Position numbers and translations under genes: made by a program | Assembly (NCBI GenBank): GCA_964616465.1 | Contig: CAZTTO010000013.1 | Location: 29,850-93,849 of the forward strand | Length of the DNA stretch: 64,000 nucleotides | Reading direction: 5' to 3' | Source of the DNA: JAFLBI01 sp964616465 | Lineage (GTDB): Bacteria > Bacteroidota > Bacteroidia > Chitinophagales > Chitinophagaceae | The notes under the pieces: generated by a model | What the model was told of the DNA's origin: nothing | Databases searched by the model: none | Seen by the model: only the letters and a program-made list of their open reading frames with translations | Shown here: in pieces, positions 23,375 through 32,983 of the stretch | How the letters are laid out: each line of letters opens with the position of its first letter | Numbering within the stretch: the first letter of the stretch is position 1

Positions 23375-26300
23375 ATGACTCCATTTTTACAAAGCTTACT
23401 TTGTCAGGTAAGAGAACACAAGTTATCTGAAAAATTCAATCAAATTGGATACTGGGAATATGATAGTTTAAAGCAAAAATTTTATTTTGAACCATTTCTA
23501 AGAGATCTGTTAAACATACCAGATAAGGCTTCTAATTATCTCGATATCAATTCAACACTACTTCTGCACAAAGAGTATCAAAAAATATTTTTACAAGCAC
23601 TTGAAAATTGTTTTACTACTGGAGAGTCCTTTCATTTAGAAGTTCCTTTAAATACTGTTAGTAGTATTGCTAAGTGGTTTAGAATTTCTGGGGCTATTAA
23701 ATTAGAAGAAAACTTTACAAAAAAAATAATAGGATTCATAGAAGAAATTCCAAAATCTTCACACTTAAATCATCATAATTACCAATCAATTGATTTCTAT
23801 TCATCATTACTAGATCATTCTGATGCAGCAATTATTTTACTAGATGAGAACGGTAAATTTTTATTTCAAAGTAAATCAGTAGAAAAAATTGTAGGTCACT
23901 CTGTAGAAGAAAAAAGTGTAACCAATATTTTTGAATTTGTTGATCCTAATCAAGAAGAAGCTTTAAGAGCTGCTTTTCAACAAATTTTATCTAAGCCATA
24001 TGAAAAGTTAAGTTCAAGTTTTCGATTCAGGCATATTGAAGGACACTATGTTTGGTTGGAAGGAACTGGTATTAATTTATTACATGATCCAGTCATTCAA
24101 GCTATCCTAGTAACTTATAAGGATTGTTCTATTCAAAAACAAAGTGAACAGCTATTATTGCAGCATCAAGAAAGGGTTGCCTCTTTGTCTCGGTCTACAA
24201 AAACAGTTGTTTGGGAATTAGATCGAGATGGTAAGTTTACGTTTATAAATGATACTGTAGAGGAACTTACTTCTTTGATTGCTTCAGAAATAGTAGGTGT
24301 CAAATATTTTCATGAATTATATCCTGAAAGTTCCAAACACTTTTTGCAGGAAAAAGGATACGAATTACTGAGACGAGATAAAATTTTAAAAAATTTCGAA
24401 TTACCATTAAATACGCCAAAGGGGGTATTTTGGATTAGTAATACAGTCTTGCCTAAGCTCGATAACGCTGGTAAGTTGACTGGCTATCTAGGCAGTAGTA
24501 CAGATATTACAGATAGGAAAAAAATGGAATTGGAATTGCAAAACCGGAATAACCGGTTTGAACAACTTGCAATTGCTAGTCGGTCTGTAGTATGGGAAAC
24601 TAATTCACAAGGTTTATATACTTATGTTGGGGAATCTATAGAGCATTTACTTGGTTATATGTCAAGTGAATTAGAAGCTAAAAAATATTTCTATGATCTG
24701 TTTCCCATTAATGAAAGGACACATTTTAAAGAAAAGGGCTTACATTATCTAAATAATCGGTCAACAATAACGGATTTCATAAACCCATTAGAGCATAAGA
24801 ATGGTTCAATTGTTTGGGTAAAATCAAATGCATTTCCTCTATTCAGCGAGAATGGAGATTTTATTGGATATAGAGGAATAGATGTTGATGTAACACAAAG
24901 ATTAGAAATAGAAAATGCTTTAAAGCAACGAGAATATGATTTATCTATTGTAAATGCTTCTTTATCAGATTACATTAATCTGCAAGCAGTACTTGTAACA
25001 ATTGCATCTAATTATATTAATATTCCCTTATCAAAAGTTAACGAAGCCATTCAGCAGTCGTTGAAAATGTTGGGTGAGTACACTCAGGCCGATAGGGTAT
25101 ATATTTTTGAATATAACTATGATCAACAAATATGTACTAATACATTTGAATGGTGTGCTCCAGAGATTATACCTCAGTTTGATGCTTTACAGGCAGTTCC
25201 ACTCGCTGATATGGTAGATTGGATAAAAATTCATAATACAGGGGAGGCAGTTTATGTTGCGAATGTGTATGAAATGGATGAAAATGATCCTATTAGATTG
25301 GTTATTGAGCCGCAAGAAATTAAGAGTTTAGTTACTTTCCCATTAATGGAGAATGGATCTTGCATAGGTTTTGTGGGTTTTGATTTTGTGAGTAAGTTTT
25401 ATTCAGTTCAGCAAAAAGAACTCCTCCTGCTTTCATTGTTTTCAGAAATATTAATGAATATACGTTCTCGACAAAAGGTTGAGGAGGAGTTATCGCGTAC
25501 AAAGAGTATGCTTACTGAAGCTGGGCAAATGAATAGAATGGGGGCTTGGGAATATGATCCAGTAACAAAAGAAGTTATTTGGTCTGATGTTACAAAAGCT
25601 ATACATGAAGTTGACAAAGATTATATTCCTACTGTTGACGAAGGTATTTTATTTTATAAAGAAGGTGAGAGTAGGAATAAAATTTCCCAGCTATTTCAAA
25701 AATTGGTCAATGAATTTGTATCCTACGATGATGAATTTGAAATTGTAACTGCAAAAGGAAACCACAGGTGGGTTCGTTCAATGGGGCGTGTAGATTTAAA
25801 AAATAATATTATTCATAGGGTTTATGGCACATTTCAAGATATCACTGAAAGAAAGTTGTCTGAGGATAGACTTAAAATGACGGAACTAAAATTGAATGCA
25901 TATTATAAAAATACTTCTGAAGCCATTCTTTTTTTAGATGTGGATTTTTCTGTCATTGACTTTAATGATGTATTCGAAAAGAAGCTGATGCAACTGTTCG
26001 GCTTAACAATACAGAAGAATACCTCTGTATTTCAATTTGCTGCATTGAAAAAAGATACTTTCTGGGAAAGACTATTTAAAGCTTGTTTAGACGGTCACAC
26101 ACAAAATAGTGAATATAGATTGATATATAAAGGAGTTACTTATTGGTGGGATTTATATGCAACGCCTATTGAGGGTGTAACTGGAGTTGTTACAGGATTG
26201 GCAGTTGGATTTAAGGAGATTTCAGAAAAAAAGGAGCTCGAAAAAAGATTGGAGCTTGAAAGAAAGCAAAAGCAGGTTGATATTACAAAAGCCATTCTTT

Positions 26301-26905
26301 TATCACAAGAAAAAGAAAGAGAATATCTAGGTATGGAATTGCATGATAATGTAAATCAACTCTTAGTAAGTTCTAGAATGTATTTATCGCTTTACAGGTC
26401 TGGTAAAATGACCCCAAATGAGGTGGTCGACAAAACAGATCAACTTGTTAAGTCTGCAATAGATGAAATTCGTAATCTGTCACATCAATTAATTCCGCCA
26501 AAGTTTCTTAACTCAAATTTGAAAGAATCTTTAGAAAAGCTGTTTCTTCCATTTCAAACTAGTGAAGATGTAGAAGTTCATTCTGAATTTCAGTTGACTG
26601 ATGAAAGTTTGATCGGAGAATCACTACGTATTGCCATTTATCGTATAACACAAGAGCAAATTAGCAATATCATCAAGTATTCAAAAGCAAACTTGGTTGA
26701 TTTCAAACTCATACAACAGCCAAATGAAATTGGATTGTCTATATCAGATAACGGAGTTGGAGCTGAATTGCGCAAATTACAACGCGGAGTAGGTATGATG
26801 AATATGCAATCTCGCGTAGAAGCGCAGCAGGGTAGAATGACAGTCATTTGTGCACCCAATCAAGGCTTTGAGTTAAAATTCGTTTTTCCTCTTATCAAAA
26901 AATGA
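23375..26905 (+). CDS. Multi-PAS/GAF hybrid sensor histidine kinase (HisKA_3 type)
   Basis: An 1176-residue cytosolic kinase without membrane segments. By eye the order is: PAS-like (about 20-125), PAS (142-250), PAS (265-385), PAS (393-510), GAF (about 540-690), PAS (700-830), PAS (835-950), HisKA_3 and HATPase. The phospho-site is intact, H990 in GMELHDNVNQ, as are the ATPase N-box (N1098 in QEQISNIIKYSKA), D1125 in SDNGVG, and GVGMMNMQSRV. The third and fourth PAS domains are near-duplicates (VVWELDRDGKF / VVWETNSQGLY). It should sense internal signals and phosphorylate the divergent NarL regulator, perhaps also the orphan paralogues. Confidence 0.92.
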   Translation: MTPFLQSLLCQVREHKLSEKFNQIGYWEYDSLKQKFYFEPFLRDLLNIPDKASNYLDINSTLLLHKEYQKIFLQALENCFTTGESFHLEVPLNTVSSIAKWFRISGAIKLEENFTKKIIGFIEEIPKSSHLNHHNYQSIDFYSSLLDHSDAAIILLDENGKFLFQSKSVEKIVGHSVEEKSVTNIFEFVDPNQEEALRAAFQQILSKPYEKLSSSFRFRHIEGHYVWLEGTGINLLHDPVIQAILVTYKDCSIQKQSEQLLLQHQERVASLSRSTKTVVWELDRDGKFTFINDTVEELTSLIASEIVGVKYFHELYPESSKHFLQEKGYELLRRDKILKNFELPLNTPKGVFWISNTVLPKLDNAGKLTGYLGSSTDITDRKKMELELQNRNNRFEQLAIASRSVVWETNSQGLYTYVGESIEHLLGYMSSELEAKKYFYDLFPINERTHFKEKGLHYLNNRSTITDFINPLEHKNGSIVWVKSNAFPLFSENGDFIGYRGIDVDVTQRLEIENALKQREYDLSIVNASLSDYINLQAVLVTIASNYINIPLSKVNEAIQQSLKMLGEYTQADRVYIFEYNYDQQICTNTFEWCAPEIIPQFDALQAVPLADMVDWIKIHNTGEAVYVANVYEMDENDPIRLVIEPQEIKSLVTFPLMENGSCIGFVGFDFVSKFYSVQQKELLLLSLFSEILMNIRSRQKVEEELSRTKSMLTEAGQMNRMGAWEYDPVTKEVIWSDVTKAIHEVDKDYIPTVDEGILFYKEGESRNKISQLFQKLVNEFVSYDDEFEIVTAKGNHRWVRSMGRVDLKNNIIHRVYGTFQDITERKLSEDRLKMTELKLNAYYKNTSEAILFLDVDFSVIDFNDVFEKKLMQLFGLTIQKNTSVFQFAALKKDTFWERLFKACLDGHTQNSEYRLIYKGVTYWWDLYATPIEGVTGVVTGLAVGFKEISEKKELEKRLELERKQKQVDITKAILLSQEKEREYLGMELHDNVNQLLVSSRMYLSLYRSGKMTPNEVVDKTDQLVKSAIDEIRNLSHQLIPPKFLNSNLKESLEKLFLPFQTSEDVEVHSEFQLTDESLIGESLRIAIYRITQEQISNIIKYSKANLVDFKLIQQPNEIGLSISDNGVGAELRKLQRGVGMMNMQSRVEAQQGRMTVICAPNQGFELKFVFPLIKK

Positions 26906-26930
26906 TTCATTTTATGCATATGTGATTCAC

Positions 26931-26938
26931 TATTTTCG
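26931..26938 (+). promoter_or_regulatory. -7 box immediately before the methyltransferase ATG
   Basis: TATTTTCG (one mismatch to TAnnTTTG) ends 4 bases before the ATG at 26943, which implies a leaderless transcript and supports that ATG over the in-frame one at 26922. Confidence 0.45.
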
Positions 26939-26942
26939 CGGC

Positions 26943-27740
26943 ATGTATAGCACTTTTGAACTTGGCATAAGGTATATCAAATATTGGCTTTTAGCCAATA
27001 ATGGTGCTGGTCACGGTATGCATTCTCCATTTGTATATGATTTTATTAGAAATGTTCTACTGCCTTCAAAAAATATAGAAAACATCGTAATAGAAGAAAA
27101 ACGGAAGAAGTTACTTAACAATAAACAATCCATTTGGGTAAAAGATCTTGGTGCAGGCTCTCGCTCATTACTCGGCTCAAATAGAACCATTCAATCAATT
27201 GCATCATCTTCTTTGAAGCCTAAAAAATTTGGTGCGCTTTTTAGCAAGATGATTCAGTACTATAAGTATAAAAAGGTGTTGGAGTTAGGAACCTGTTTGG
27301 GAATTACATCGAGTTATCTAGCAACTAGTCATAATGAGGTTCAGGTAGATACTATTGAAGGAGCAGATACAATAGCTAACTATGCTGCAGCCTTATTTGA
27401 TGAATTAGGTCTTGAAAATATTCATTTGCATCAAGGTAATTTTGATGAAGTGCTGCCTGAAATATTAGCGAAGAGCAACAAATCATATGATTTCATTTAC
27501 GTAGATGGCAATCATAGGTATGAACCCACTATCAATTATTTTAAACAATTGAAGGAGCAAATTCACGAATATTCGGTTATTGTTTTTGATGATATTCATT
27601 GGAGTAAAGAAATGGAAGAAGCTTGGGAGTTCATTAAAGCCGATAAAACTATTTCGCTTACAATTGATTTATTTTATATAGGGCTGGTATTTTTTAGACA
27701 AGAACAGTTGACTCCCTCTCACTTCTCTATTCGCTTTTAG
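26943..27740 (+). CDS. SAM-dependent methyltransferase (O-methyltransferase-like)
   Basis: About 265 residues with a class I Rossmann methyltransferase core. It shows KVLELGTCLGITSSYLA (motif I), DTIEGADTIANYA (acidic end of strand 2), LHQGNFDEVLPE, DFIYVDGNHRYEPTINYF, and VIVFDDIHWSKEMEEAW, a DD metal-like pair seen in O-methyltransferases. The substrate is unknown. The N-terminal 90 residues (IRYIKYWLLANNGAGHGMHS) are family-specific. The start at 26943 is preferred because a -7 box lies directly before it. Confidence 0.82.
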   Translation: MYSTFELGIRYIKYWLLANNGAGHGMHSPFVYDFIRNVLLPSKNIENIVIEEKRKKLLNNKQSIWVKDLGAGSRSLLGSNRTIQSIASSSLKPKKFGALFSKMIQYYKYKKVLELGTCLGITSSYLATSHNEVQVDTIEGADTIANYAAALFDELGLENIHLHQGNFDEVLPEILAKSNKSYDFIYVDGNHRYEPTINYFKQLKEQIHEYSVIVFDDIHWSKEMEEAWEFIKADKTISLTIDLFYIGLVFFRQEQLTPSHFSIRF

Positions 27741-27786
27741 AAAACTTGTAGTTTTTTTTGTAACTTCCACGAATTAAGGTATTTAT

Positions 27787-28908
27787 ATGCAGATTGGAGT
27801 TTTACAAGAGCCCTCTTGGGAAAATAGGGTAGCATTTCTTCCAGAGCATATTGCTGACTTGAAGAAAAGAGGATTTTCCGTTCAGGTTGAAAATTCAGCT
27901 GGACAAAAAAGTTTTGCAAGTGATCAACAATATGTTGATGCGGGAGCTCAAATTGTTACTCGTACACAAGTAATTTCAGAATCGGATATCATTTGTTGTA
28001 TACATCCTTCTGATGATCTTTTGCAGGTTAGCTCTAACAAAACCAAGGTGATCATTGGAATGTTTCAGCCTTTCAATCATCTCGCTTGGTTACAAAACTT
28101 GTCATCAAACAAAACAGCAGTTTTTAGCTTAGATATGCTTCCTAGAACTACTAGAGCGCAAGCTATGGATGTGTTAAGTAGTCAAGCAAACATTGCTGGA
28201 TATAAAGCGGTTCTTTTAGCTGCAAACTTGTTGCCTCATTATTTCCCAATGTTTATGACAGCGGCAGGCAGTATTCGTCCTGCTAAAGTGCTTATTCTTG
28301 GTGCAGGTGTTGCGGGATTACAAGCTATTGCCACGGCAAGGCGATTGGGCGCAGTTGTAGAAGTATTTGATACGAGAGCTGCTGTAAAAGAGGAGGTCAT
28401 GAGTCTAGGGGCAAAATTTGTTGAAGTAGAAGGTGCCGCCGATGCCAGTTCTGCAGGTGGATATGCTGTAGAACAGTCTGAAGAATTTCTATCACGACAA
28501 AGAGAGAAAATTCATGAAACAGCTGTTAAGTCGGATATAATTATTACGACTGCCCAAATACCTGGTAGGAAAGCGCCCATACTCATTGAAGAAAGAACTT
28601 TACAGCAAATGAAGTTAGGGTCGGTCGTGGTAGATTTAGCCGCAATTAGTGGAGGTAATACGCCTCATACACCACAGAATGGAAAAATTGTATTTGGGGG
28701 TGTCACAATTGTTGGAAACAGTTGGCTGCCTTCTGATATGCCTTTTGATGCAAGTAAGTTATATGGGAAAAATATAATCAACTTCCTTAGCTTATTTAAG
28801 GTTGACAATAATGAATTAGTATTTGACTTACAAGATGAATTATTGAAAGGTTCATGCATATGTAGAGATGGTTCTATTGTTCACGAAAAATTACAGCAAA
28901 ATGGATAG
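27787..28908 (+). CDS. pntAA: NAD(P) transhydrogenase, alpha subunit 1
   Basis: A 373-residue NAD(H)-binding domain I of the proton-translocating transhydrogenase, related to alanine dehydrogenase. It begins QIGVLQEPSWENRVAFLPEH, has the NAD motif LILGAGVAGLQAIATARRLG, then FDTRAAVKEEVMSLGAKFVE and AQIPGRKAPILI. The complex uses the proton gradient to reduce NADP with NADH. The alpha chain is split here, with the membrane part encoded by the next gene, which overlaps by 8 bases. Confidence 0.93.
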   Translation: MQIGVLQEPSWENRVAFLPEHIADLKKRGFSVQVENSAGQKSFASDQQYVDAGAQIVTRTQVISESDIICCIHPSDDLLQVSSNKTKVIIGMFQPFNHLAWLQNLSSNKTAVFSLDMLPRTTRAQAMDVLSSQANIAGYKAVLLAANLLPHYFPMFMTAAGSIRPAKVLILGAGVAGLQAIATARRLGAVVEVFDTRAAVKEEVMSLGAKFVEVEGAADASSAGGYAVEQSEEFLSRQREKIHETAVKSDIIITTAQIPGRKAPILIEERTLQQMKLGSVVVDLAAISGGNTPHTPQNGKIVFGGVTIVGNSWLPSDMPFDASKLYGKNIINFLSLFKVDNNELVFDLQDELLKGSCICRDGSIVHEKLQQNG

Positions 28909-29215
28909 TATGATGAATTGGTTACAGGAGTATCAAGAAATGATTTATGTGGTTATTCTTATGATTTTTTTAGGGATAGAAGTCATTGGACGAGTTCCTA
29001 GTGTATTGCATACTCCATTAATGAGTGGTGCCAATGCTATTCATGGTGTGGTTATTATTGGTGCTATTATAGTAATGGGACAAGCAGATGGAGATAACTG
29101 GTTGGCATTGGTGCTTGGCTTTTTAGCAGTACTCTTAGGAACATTAAATGTAGTTGGAGGATTTGTTGTGACCGATAGAATGTTGGAAATGTTCAAAGCA
29201 AAAAAATCTAAATAA
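28901..29215 (+). CDS. pntAB: NAD(P) transhydrogenase, alpha subunit 2 (membrane)
   Basis: About 104 residues, mostly membrane: IYVVILMIFLGIEVIGRVP, PLMSGANAIHGVVIIGAIIV and LVLGFLAVLLGTLNVVGGFV, three to four helices matching the short PntAB subunit. The NAxHG loop is characteristic. I set the start at the ATG at 28901, inside the end of pntAA, because the family begins just before the first helix; upstream in-frame codons lie in the pntAA coding region. It lies between pntAA and pntB in a three-gene operon. Confidence 0.92.
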   Translation: MDSMMNWLQEYQEMIYVVILMIFLGIEVIGRVPSVLHTPLMSGANAIHGVVIIGAIIVMGQADGDNWLALVLGFLAVLLGTLNVVGGFVVTDRMLEMFKAKKSK

Positions 29216-29232
29216 AACCCTAAGCAACTTAT

Positions 29233-30630
29233 ATGGAAATTAGTTTGTTGACGATTTCGTATTTATTCGCAAGTATTACATTTATTCTTGGACTAAAAAT
29301 GTTGTCACATCCAGCTTCTGCAAGAAATGGAAATAGGCTTGCAGCAATTGGTATGGCAATAGCCATTTTTGCAACTATATTTTTATATGAATCTGATGGA
29401 AGGAAACTTGGTAACCTTACTTGGATTTTTGCAGCTTTGATCATTGGAACAATAGTAGGTACACTTGCTGCTAAAAAAGTTAAGATGACTGCAATGCCGC
29501 AAATGGTAAGTCTATTTAATGGAATGGGAGGTGCTTGTGCTGCATTAATTTCTGTTGTTGAATACAATCATCTTTTACATGCACAAGAACCTTCAGCAAG
29601 TACTTTGGCAATTATTTTTGGTGGATTAATTATTGGTTCTGTTTCTTTTTCTGGAAGTATGATAGCCTGGGGTAAATTAGATGGTAGAGTAAAAGATTTT
29701 GTTTTCAAGGGGCAACATATATTCAACTTAGGCTTATTATTTTTTATTGTTGCTCTAGCAACGTATAGAGTAGCTTGGCATGGCGAAGTATGGATGATGT
29801 ATACCATTTTAGTTGCCTCTTTGCTCTATGGTATTTTCTTTGTTTTACCTATTGGTGGAGCAGATATGCCAGTGGTAATTTCGTTGTTAAATTCTTTTAC
29901 GGGCGTTGCAGCTGCCTTTGGAGGATTTTTATATGGCAATAAAGCCATGTTAACAGGTGGAATTTTAGTTGGAGCAGCTGGTACTCTTTTGACAATTCTT
30001 ATGTGTAAGGCCATGAATCGTTCTTTGATACATGTGCTTATTGGATCTTTTGGACAAACTTCAAGTAGTACTTCGGCAAGTACTTTAGGTGCAGGGGGTG
30101 CGTATAAAGAAGTTAGTTTGAGTGATGCTGCTATGATGATGTCATATGCTCAAAGAGTAGTTGTTGTGCCTGGTTATGGATTAGCGGTTGCACAAGCGCA
30201 ACATGCTTGTCATGAATTAGAGAAGTTATTAATAGATAAAGGAGTAGATGTTACTTATGCTATTCATCCAGTAGCAGGAAGAATGCCTGGCCATATGAAT
30301 GTTTTACTTGCAGAAGCTGATGTAGCTTATGAACAATTGGTTGAAATGGAAGCAGCAAATGAATTGTTTCCTCAAACAGATGTGGTGCTGGTTTTGGGTG
30401 CAAACGATGTAGTGAATCCAGCCGCAAAAACAGATCCATCTTCACCCATATATGGTATGCCAATTTTGGATGTAGAATTGGCGAAGCAAGTCATAGTGAA
30501 TAAAAGAAGTATGAAACCTGGATATGCAGGCATTGAAAATGACCTTTTTTATAGACCAAAAACTTCTATGCTATTTGGTGATGCAAAAAAAGTATTACAA
30601 GATTTAGTTGCTGAAATTAAATCGATGTAA
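29233..30630 (+). CDS. pntB: NAD(P) transhydrogenase, beta subunit
   Basis: A 465-residue subunit carrying the remaining membrane helices and the NADP(H)-binding domain III. It shows the membrane block MPQMVSLFNGMGGACAALIS, a series of hydrophobic helices up to residue 280, then VVVVPGYGLAVAQAQHACHE (NADP motif), HPVAGRMPGHMNVLLAEA, VLVLGANDVVNPAA and KRSMKPGYAGIENDLF. It completes the operon, starting 17 bases after pntAB. Confidence 0.95.
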   Translation: MEISLLTISYLFASITFILGLKMLSHPASARNGNRLAAIGMAIAIFATIFLYESDGRKLGNLTWIFAALIIGTIVGTLAAKKVKMTAMPQMVSLFNGMGGACAALISVVEYNHLLHAQEPSASTLAIIFGGLIIGSVSFSGSMIAWGKLDGRVKDFVFKGQHIFNLGLLFFIVALATYRVAWHGEVWMMYTILVASLLYGIFFVLPIGGADMPVVISLLNSFTGVAAAFGGFLYGNKAMLTGGILVGAAGTLLTILMCKAMNRSLIHVLIGSFGQTSSSTSASTLGAGGAYKEVSLSDAAMMMSYAQRVVVVPGYGLAVAQAQHACHELEKLLIDKGVDVTYAIHPVAGRMPGHMNVLLAEADVAYEQLVEMEAANELFPQTDVVLVLGANDVVNPAAKTDPSSPIYGMPILDVELAKQVIVNKRSMKPGYAGIENDLFYRPKTSMLFGDAKKVLQDLVAEIKSM

Positions 30631-30662
30631 AAACAAACTTGCTAAGCCTTAGCTTTGGACTA

Positions 30663-32033
30663 ATGGCAAGTCTCGAATCTGCTTTACAATCGTGGCAAAA
30701 TGCTCCAGGTTTTGATAAACAGGCTTGGCTATCAGCGCATGCAGAAGCTGCACCTGTTACTATACGTGTGAATGCAGAAAAAAATGTGCAAGTCAAGCAA
30801 TTGTTTCCAGATTTAATTGGGGCAAAAGTACCCTGGTGCAACAATGCGTTTCAGCTAACAGAACGCCCCTCTTTTGTGCATCATCCGGCTTGGCATGCAG
30901 GAGGTTTTTATGTGCAAGAAGCTAGTAGTATGTTTCTTTGGCATGTACTTGAAACATTGAAGTTGCCAAAAGTTGGATTGAAAGTACTTGATTTGTGTGC
31001 AGCTCCTGGTGGCAAATCAACCCTATTGGCTTCTTATTTTGTCAACAGTCTTTTAGTTAGTAATGAGGTTATCAAAAGCAGGAATGCTATTTTGGTAGAA
31101 AATCTCACAAAATGGGGTGGGTATAATACTGTAGTAGTGCAAAATGATCCCGCACAAATTGGAAAGCTCCAGCATTTTTTTGATTGTGTAGTTGTGGATG
31201 CTCCCTGCAGTGGAAGTGGGTTATTTAGAAAAGATCAGGAAGCGCTGGCTAATTGGACAGAAGAGCAGGTTTTTCACTGTCAAGCTCGACAAAAAAGAAT
31301 ACTAGAGGATATTTGGCCTTCAGTTAAACCTGGTGGCTATTTGGTTTATTCTACTTGCTCCTATTCGCAGGAGGAAAATGAAGATATGGTTGATTTTTTA
31401 CTAGAACATGAGGATGCTACTAGTTTGTCAATCCCTGTTCCAGATGATTGGGGTATTACTGTATCGTCATCCAAACAAAAGGAAGGAAGTAGTTACCGCT
31501 TTTGGCCGCACAAAGTTCAAGGAGAAGGATTTTTCTTAGCAGTGATTCAAAAGCGGAACAATAAAATGGATTACTCTTCTTCACTTTCAACAAGGAAAAT
31601 TCAACCAATTCCAAATAAGCAAGCAATTTTAACAAATCAGATGGTGTCAAATACAGAGGAAATGCATCTATTTAATGAAGCTAATATCATTCGTATGATA
31701 CCTACTTCTTTTTTAGAGGCATTGGAAATTTTAGCTGCTCATGTTTACATTAAAAAAGCAGGTGTAGCTTTGGGCGAGTGGAAGGGACAGTCATGGATTC
31801 CGCACCATGAATATGCATTGAGTGGGGCGGTATTGGATAACTATCCACGTATGAATTTAAATACCCATGATGCTTTGCAATATTTAATGAGAAAGGATTT
31901 TTTTGCAGAGGGATTACAACTGGGGTGGAACAGTGTTTGGCATGATGGCTTATGTTTGGGTTGGGCTAAGGTGCTTCCAAACAGAATCAATAATTATTAT
32001 CCAAATTCTTGGAGAATTTTAAAAGATATTTGA
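30663..32033 (+). CDS. RsmF/NOL1-NOP2-Sun family rRNA cytosine-C5 methyltransferase
   Basis: About 456 residues. The SAM-binding core is LKVLDLCAAPGGKSTLLA; the two catalytic cysteines sit in VVDAPCSGSGLFRKD and VYSTCSYSQEENEDMVD. The C-terminal region (after about 290) has a PUA-like/RsmF extension with KAGVALGEWKGQSWIPHHEY. These enzymes make 5-methylcytosine in 16S rRNA. The start at 30663 is preferred over an in-frame TTG at 30639. It begins 32 bases after pntB and is followed two bases later by the LysM gene. Confidence 0.88.
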   Translation: MASLESALQSWQNAPGFDKQAWLSAHAEAAPVTIRVNAEKNVQVKQLFPDLIGAKVPWCNNAFQLTERPSFVHHPAWHAGGFYVQEASSMFLWHVLETLKLPKVGLKVLDLCAAPGGKSTLLASYFVNSLLVSNEVIKSRNAILVENLTKWGGYNTVVVQNDPAQIGKLQHFFDCVVVDAPCSGSGLFRKDQEALANWTEEQVFHCQARQKRILEDIWPSVKPGGYLVYSTCSYSQEENEDMVDFLLEHEDATSLSIPVPDDWGITVSSSKQKEGSSYRFWPHKVQGEGFFLAVIQKRNNKMDYSSSLSTRKIQPIPNKQAILTNQMVSNTEEMHLFNEANIIRMIPTSFLEALEILAAHVYIKKAGVALGEWKGQSWIPHHEYALSGAVLDNYPRMNLNTHDALQYLMRKDFFAEGLQLGWNSVWHDGLCLGWAKVLPNRINNYYPNSWRILKDI

Positions 32034-32035
32034 GT

Positions 32036-32983
32036 ATGAAAAAGTGGAATATGAAGACTTGGATGTTGATTATGTTGACATTTTGCTTCTTAGAATTAGG
32101 TGCGCAATCGAGGGTGCTTGTTCAAGGAACCCCGTCGAAATGGTATGTAACACATACTGTTGCTCCTCAAGAGAGTTTATACCAACTTTCTCAAAAATTT
32201 CAGGTGCCTGTTAAAGAGCTGGCATCATTTAATAAAATTAAAGAAAATGCTGGATTGAGGGTGGGTGATGAAATCAAAATACCCTTGAATAAAGAAAATT
32301 TTATTCAGAATAGTACTGAACAACAAGGTTGGTTTACCCCTTTGTATCATGAAGTGAAAAAAGGCGAAAGCTTGTTCGCAATTGGACAGAAATATCAAGG
32401 TGTTAAAACAGATCAATTGTTGAGAATGAATAAAATGACTCAGCCTCAAATTAAAACAGGTGATCAAGTTATAGTTGGGTACTTAAAAGCAGGTAAGCAA
32501 TCCTTGCAAATGGATGCTCCCATGGAAACTAAATCAGAAGTAACAACTACCAACACAACTCAATCGGAAGTCAAGAAAGTTGAGTCTACAAGTGTAACTC
32601 CAACACCTACTCCTGCACCTAAAAAAGAATCGACTCAAGTAAACAATTCAAAAGTTTCATCTGGCGAAGGATATTTTGCGCGCTTATATCCAGCAGCAGA
32701 AGCAGGAACAACACAACAGTTTAAAACAGGTGATGCACATGTTTTTAAAAGCATTAGTGGATGGGAAAATAAAAAGTACTACGTATTAATGAATGATGTT
32801 GCAGAAGGAACCTTAGTTAGAATCACATCCATGAATAATAAGTCAGTTTGTGCAAAAGTTTTAGGTCCACTACCCGAAGGAAAGTCAAGTCAGGGTTTAA
32901 TCTTAAGAATGAGTAATGCTGCTGCAGCTGCTTTAGGAATGGGTGAAGAAAAATTTGCAGTGAATGTTACTTACTTTCAATAA
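32036..32983 (+). CDS. Exported LysM protein with C-terminal DPBB/RlpA-like domain
   Basis: About 315 residues. A signal peptide (KTWMLIMLTFCFLELGAQS) is followed by two LysM repeats: VTHTVAPQESLYQLSQKF up to GDEIKIPL, and YHEVKKGESLFAIGQKY up to GDQVIVGYL. A Thr/Ser/Pro-rich linker (about 165-210) leads to a C-terminal domain (SGEGYFARLYPAA, then GTLVRITSMNNKSVCAKVLG and LILRMSNAAAAALGM) resembling the double-psi beta-barrel of RlpA. It should bind peptidoglycan in the periplasm. Whether the barrel is catalytic is unclear. The ATG at 32036 starts the signal peptide. The 3' end overlaps convergent fmt by 17 bases. Confidence 0.82.
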   Translation: MKKWNMKTWMLIMLTFCFLELGAQSRVLVQGTPSKWYVTHTVAPQESLYQLSQKFQVPVKELASFNKIKENAGLRVGDEIKIPLNKENFIQNSTEQQGWFTPLYHEVKKGESLFAIGQKYQGVKTDQLLRMNKMTQPQIKTGDQVIVGYLKAGKQSLQMDAPMETKSEVTTTNTTQSEVKKVESTSVTPTPTPAPKKESTQVNNSKVSSGEGYFARLYPAAEAGTTQQFKTGDAHVFKSISGWENKKYYVLMNDVAEGTLVRITSMNNKSVCAKVLGPLPEGKSSQGLILRMSNAAAAALGMGEEKFAVNVTYFQ

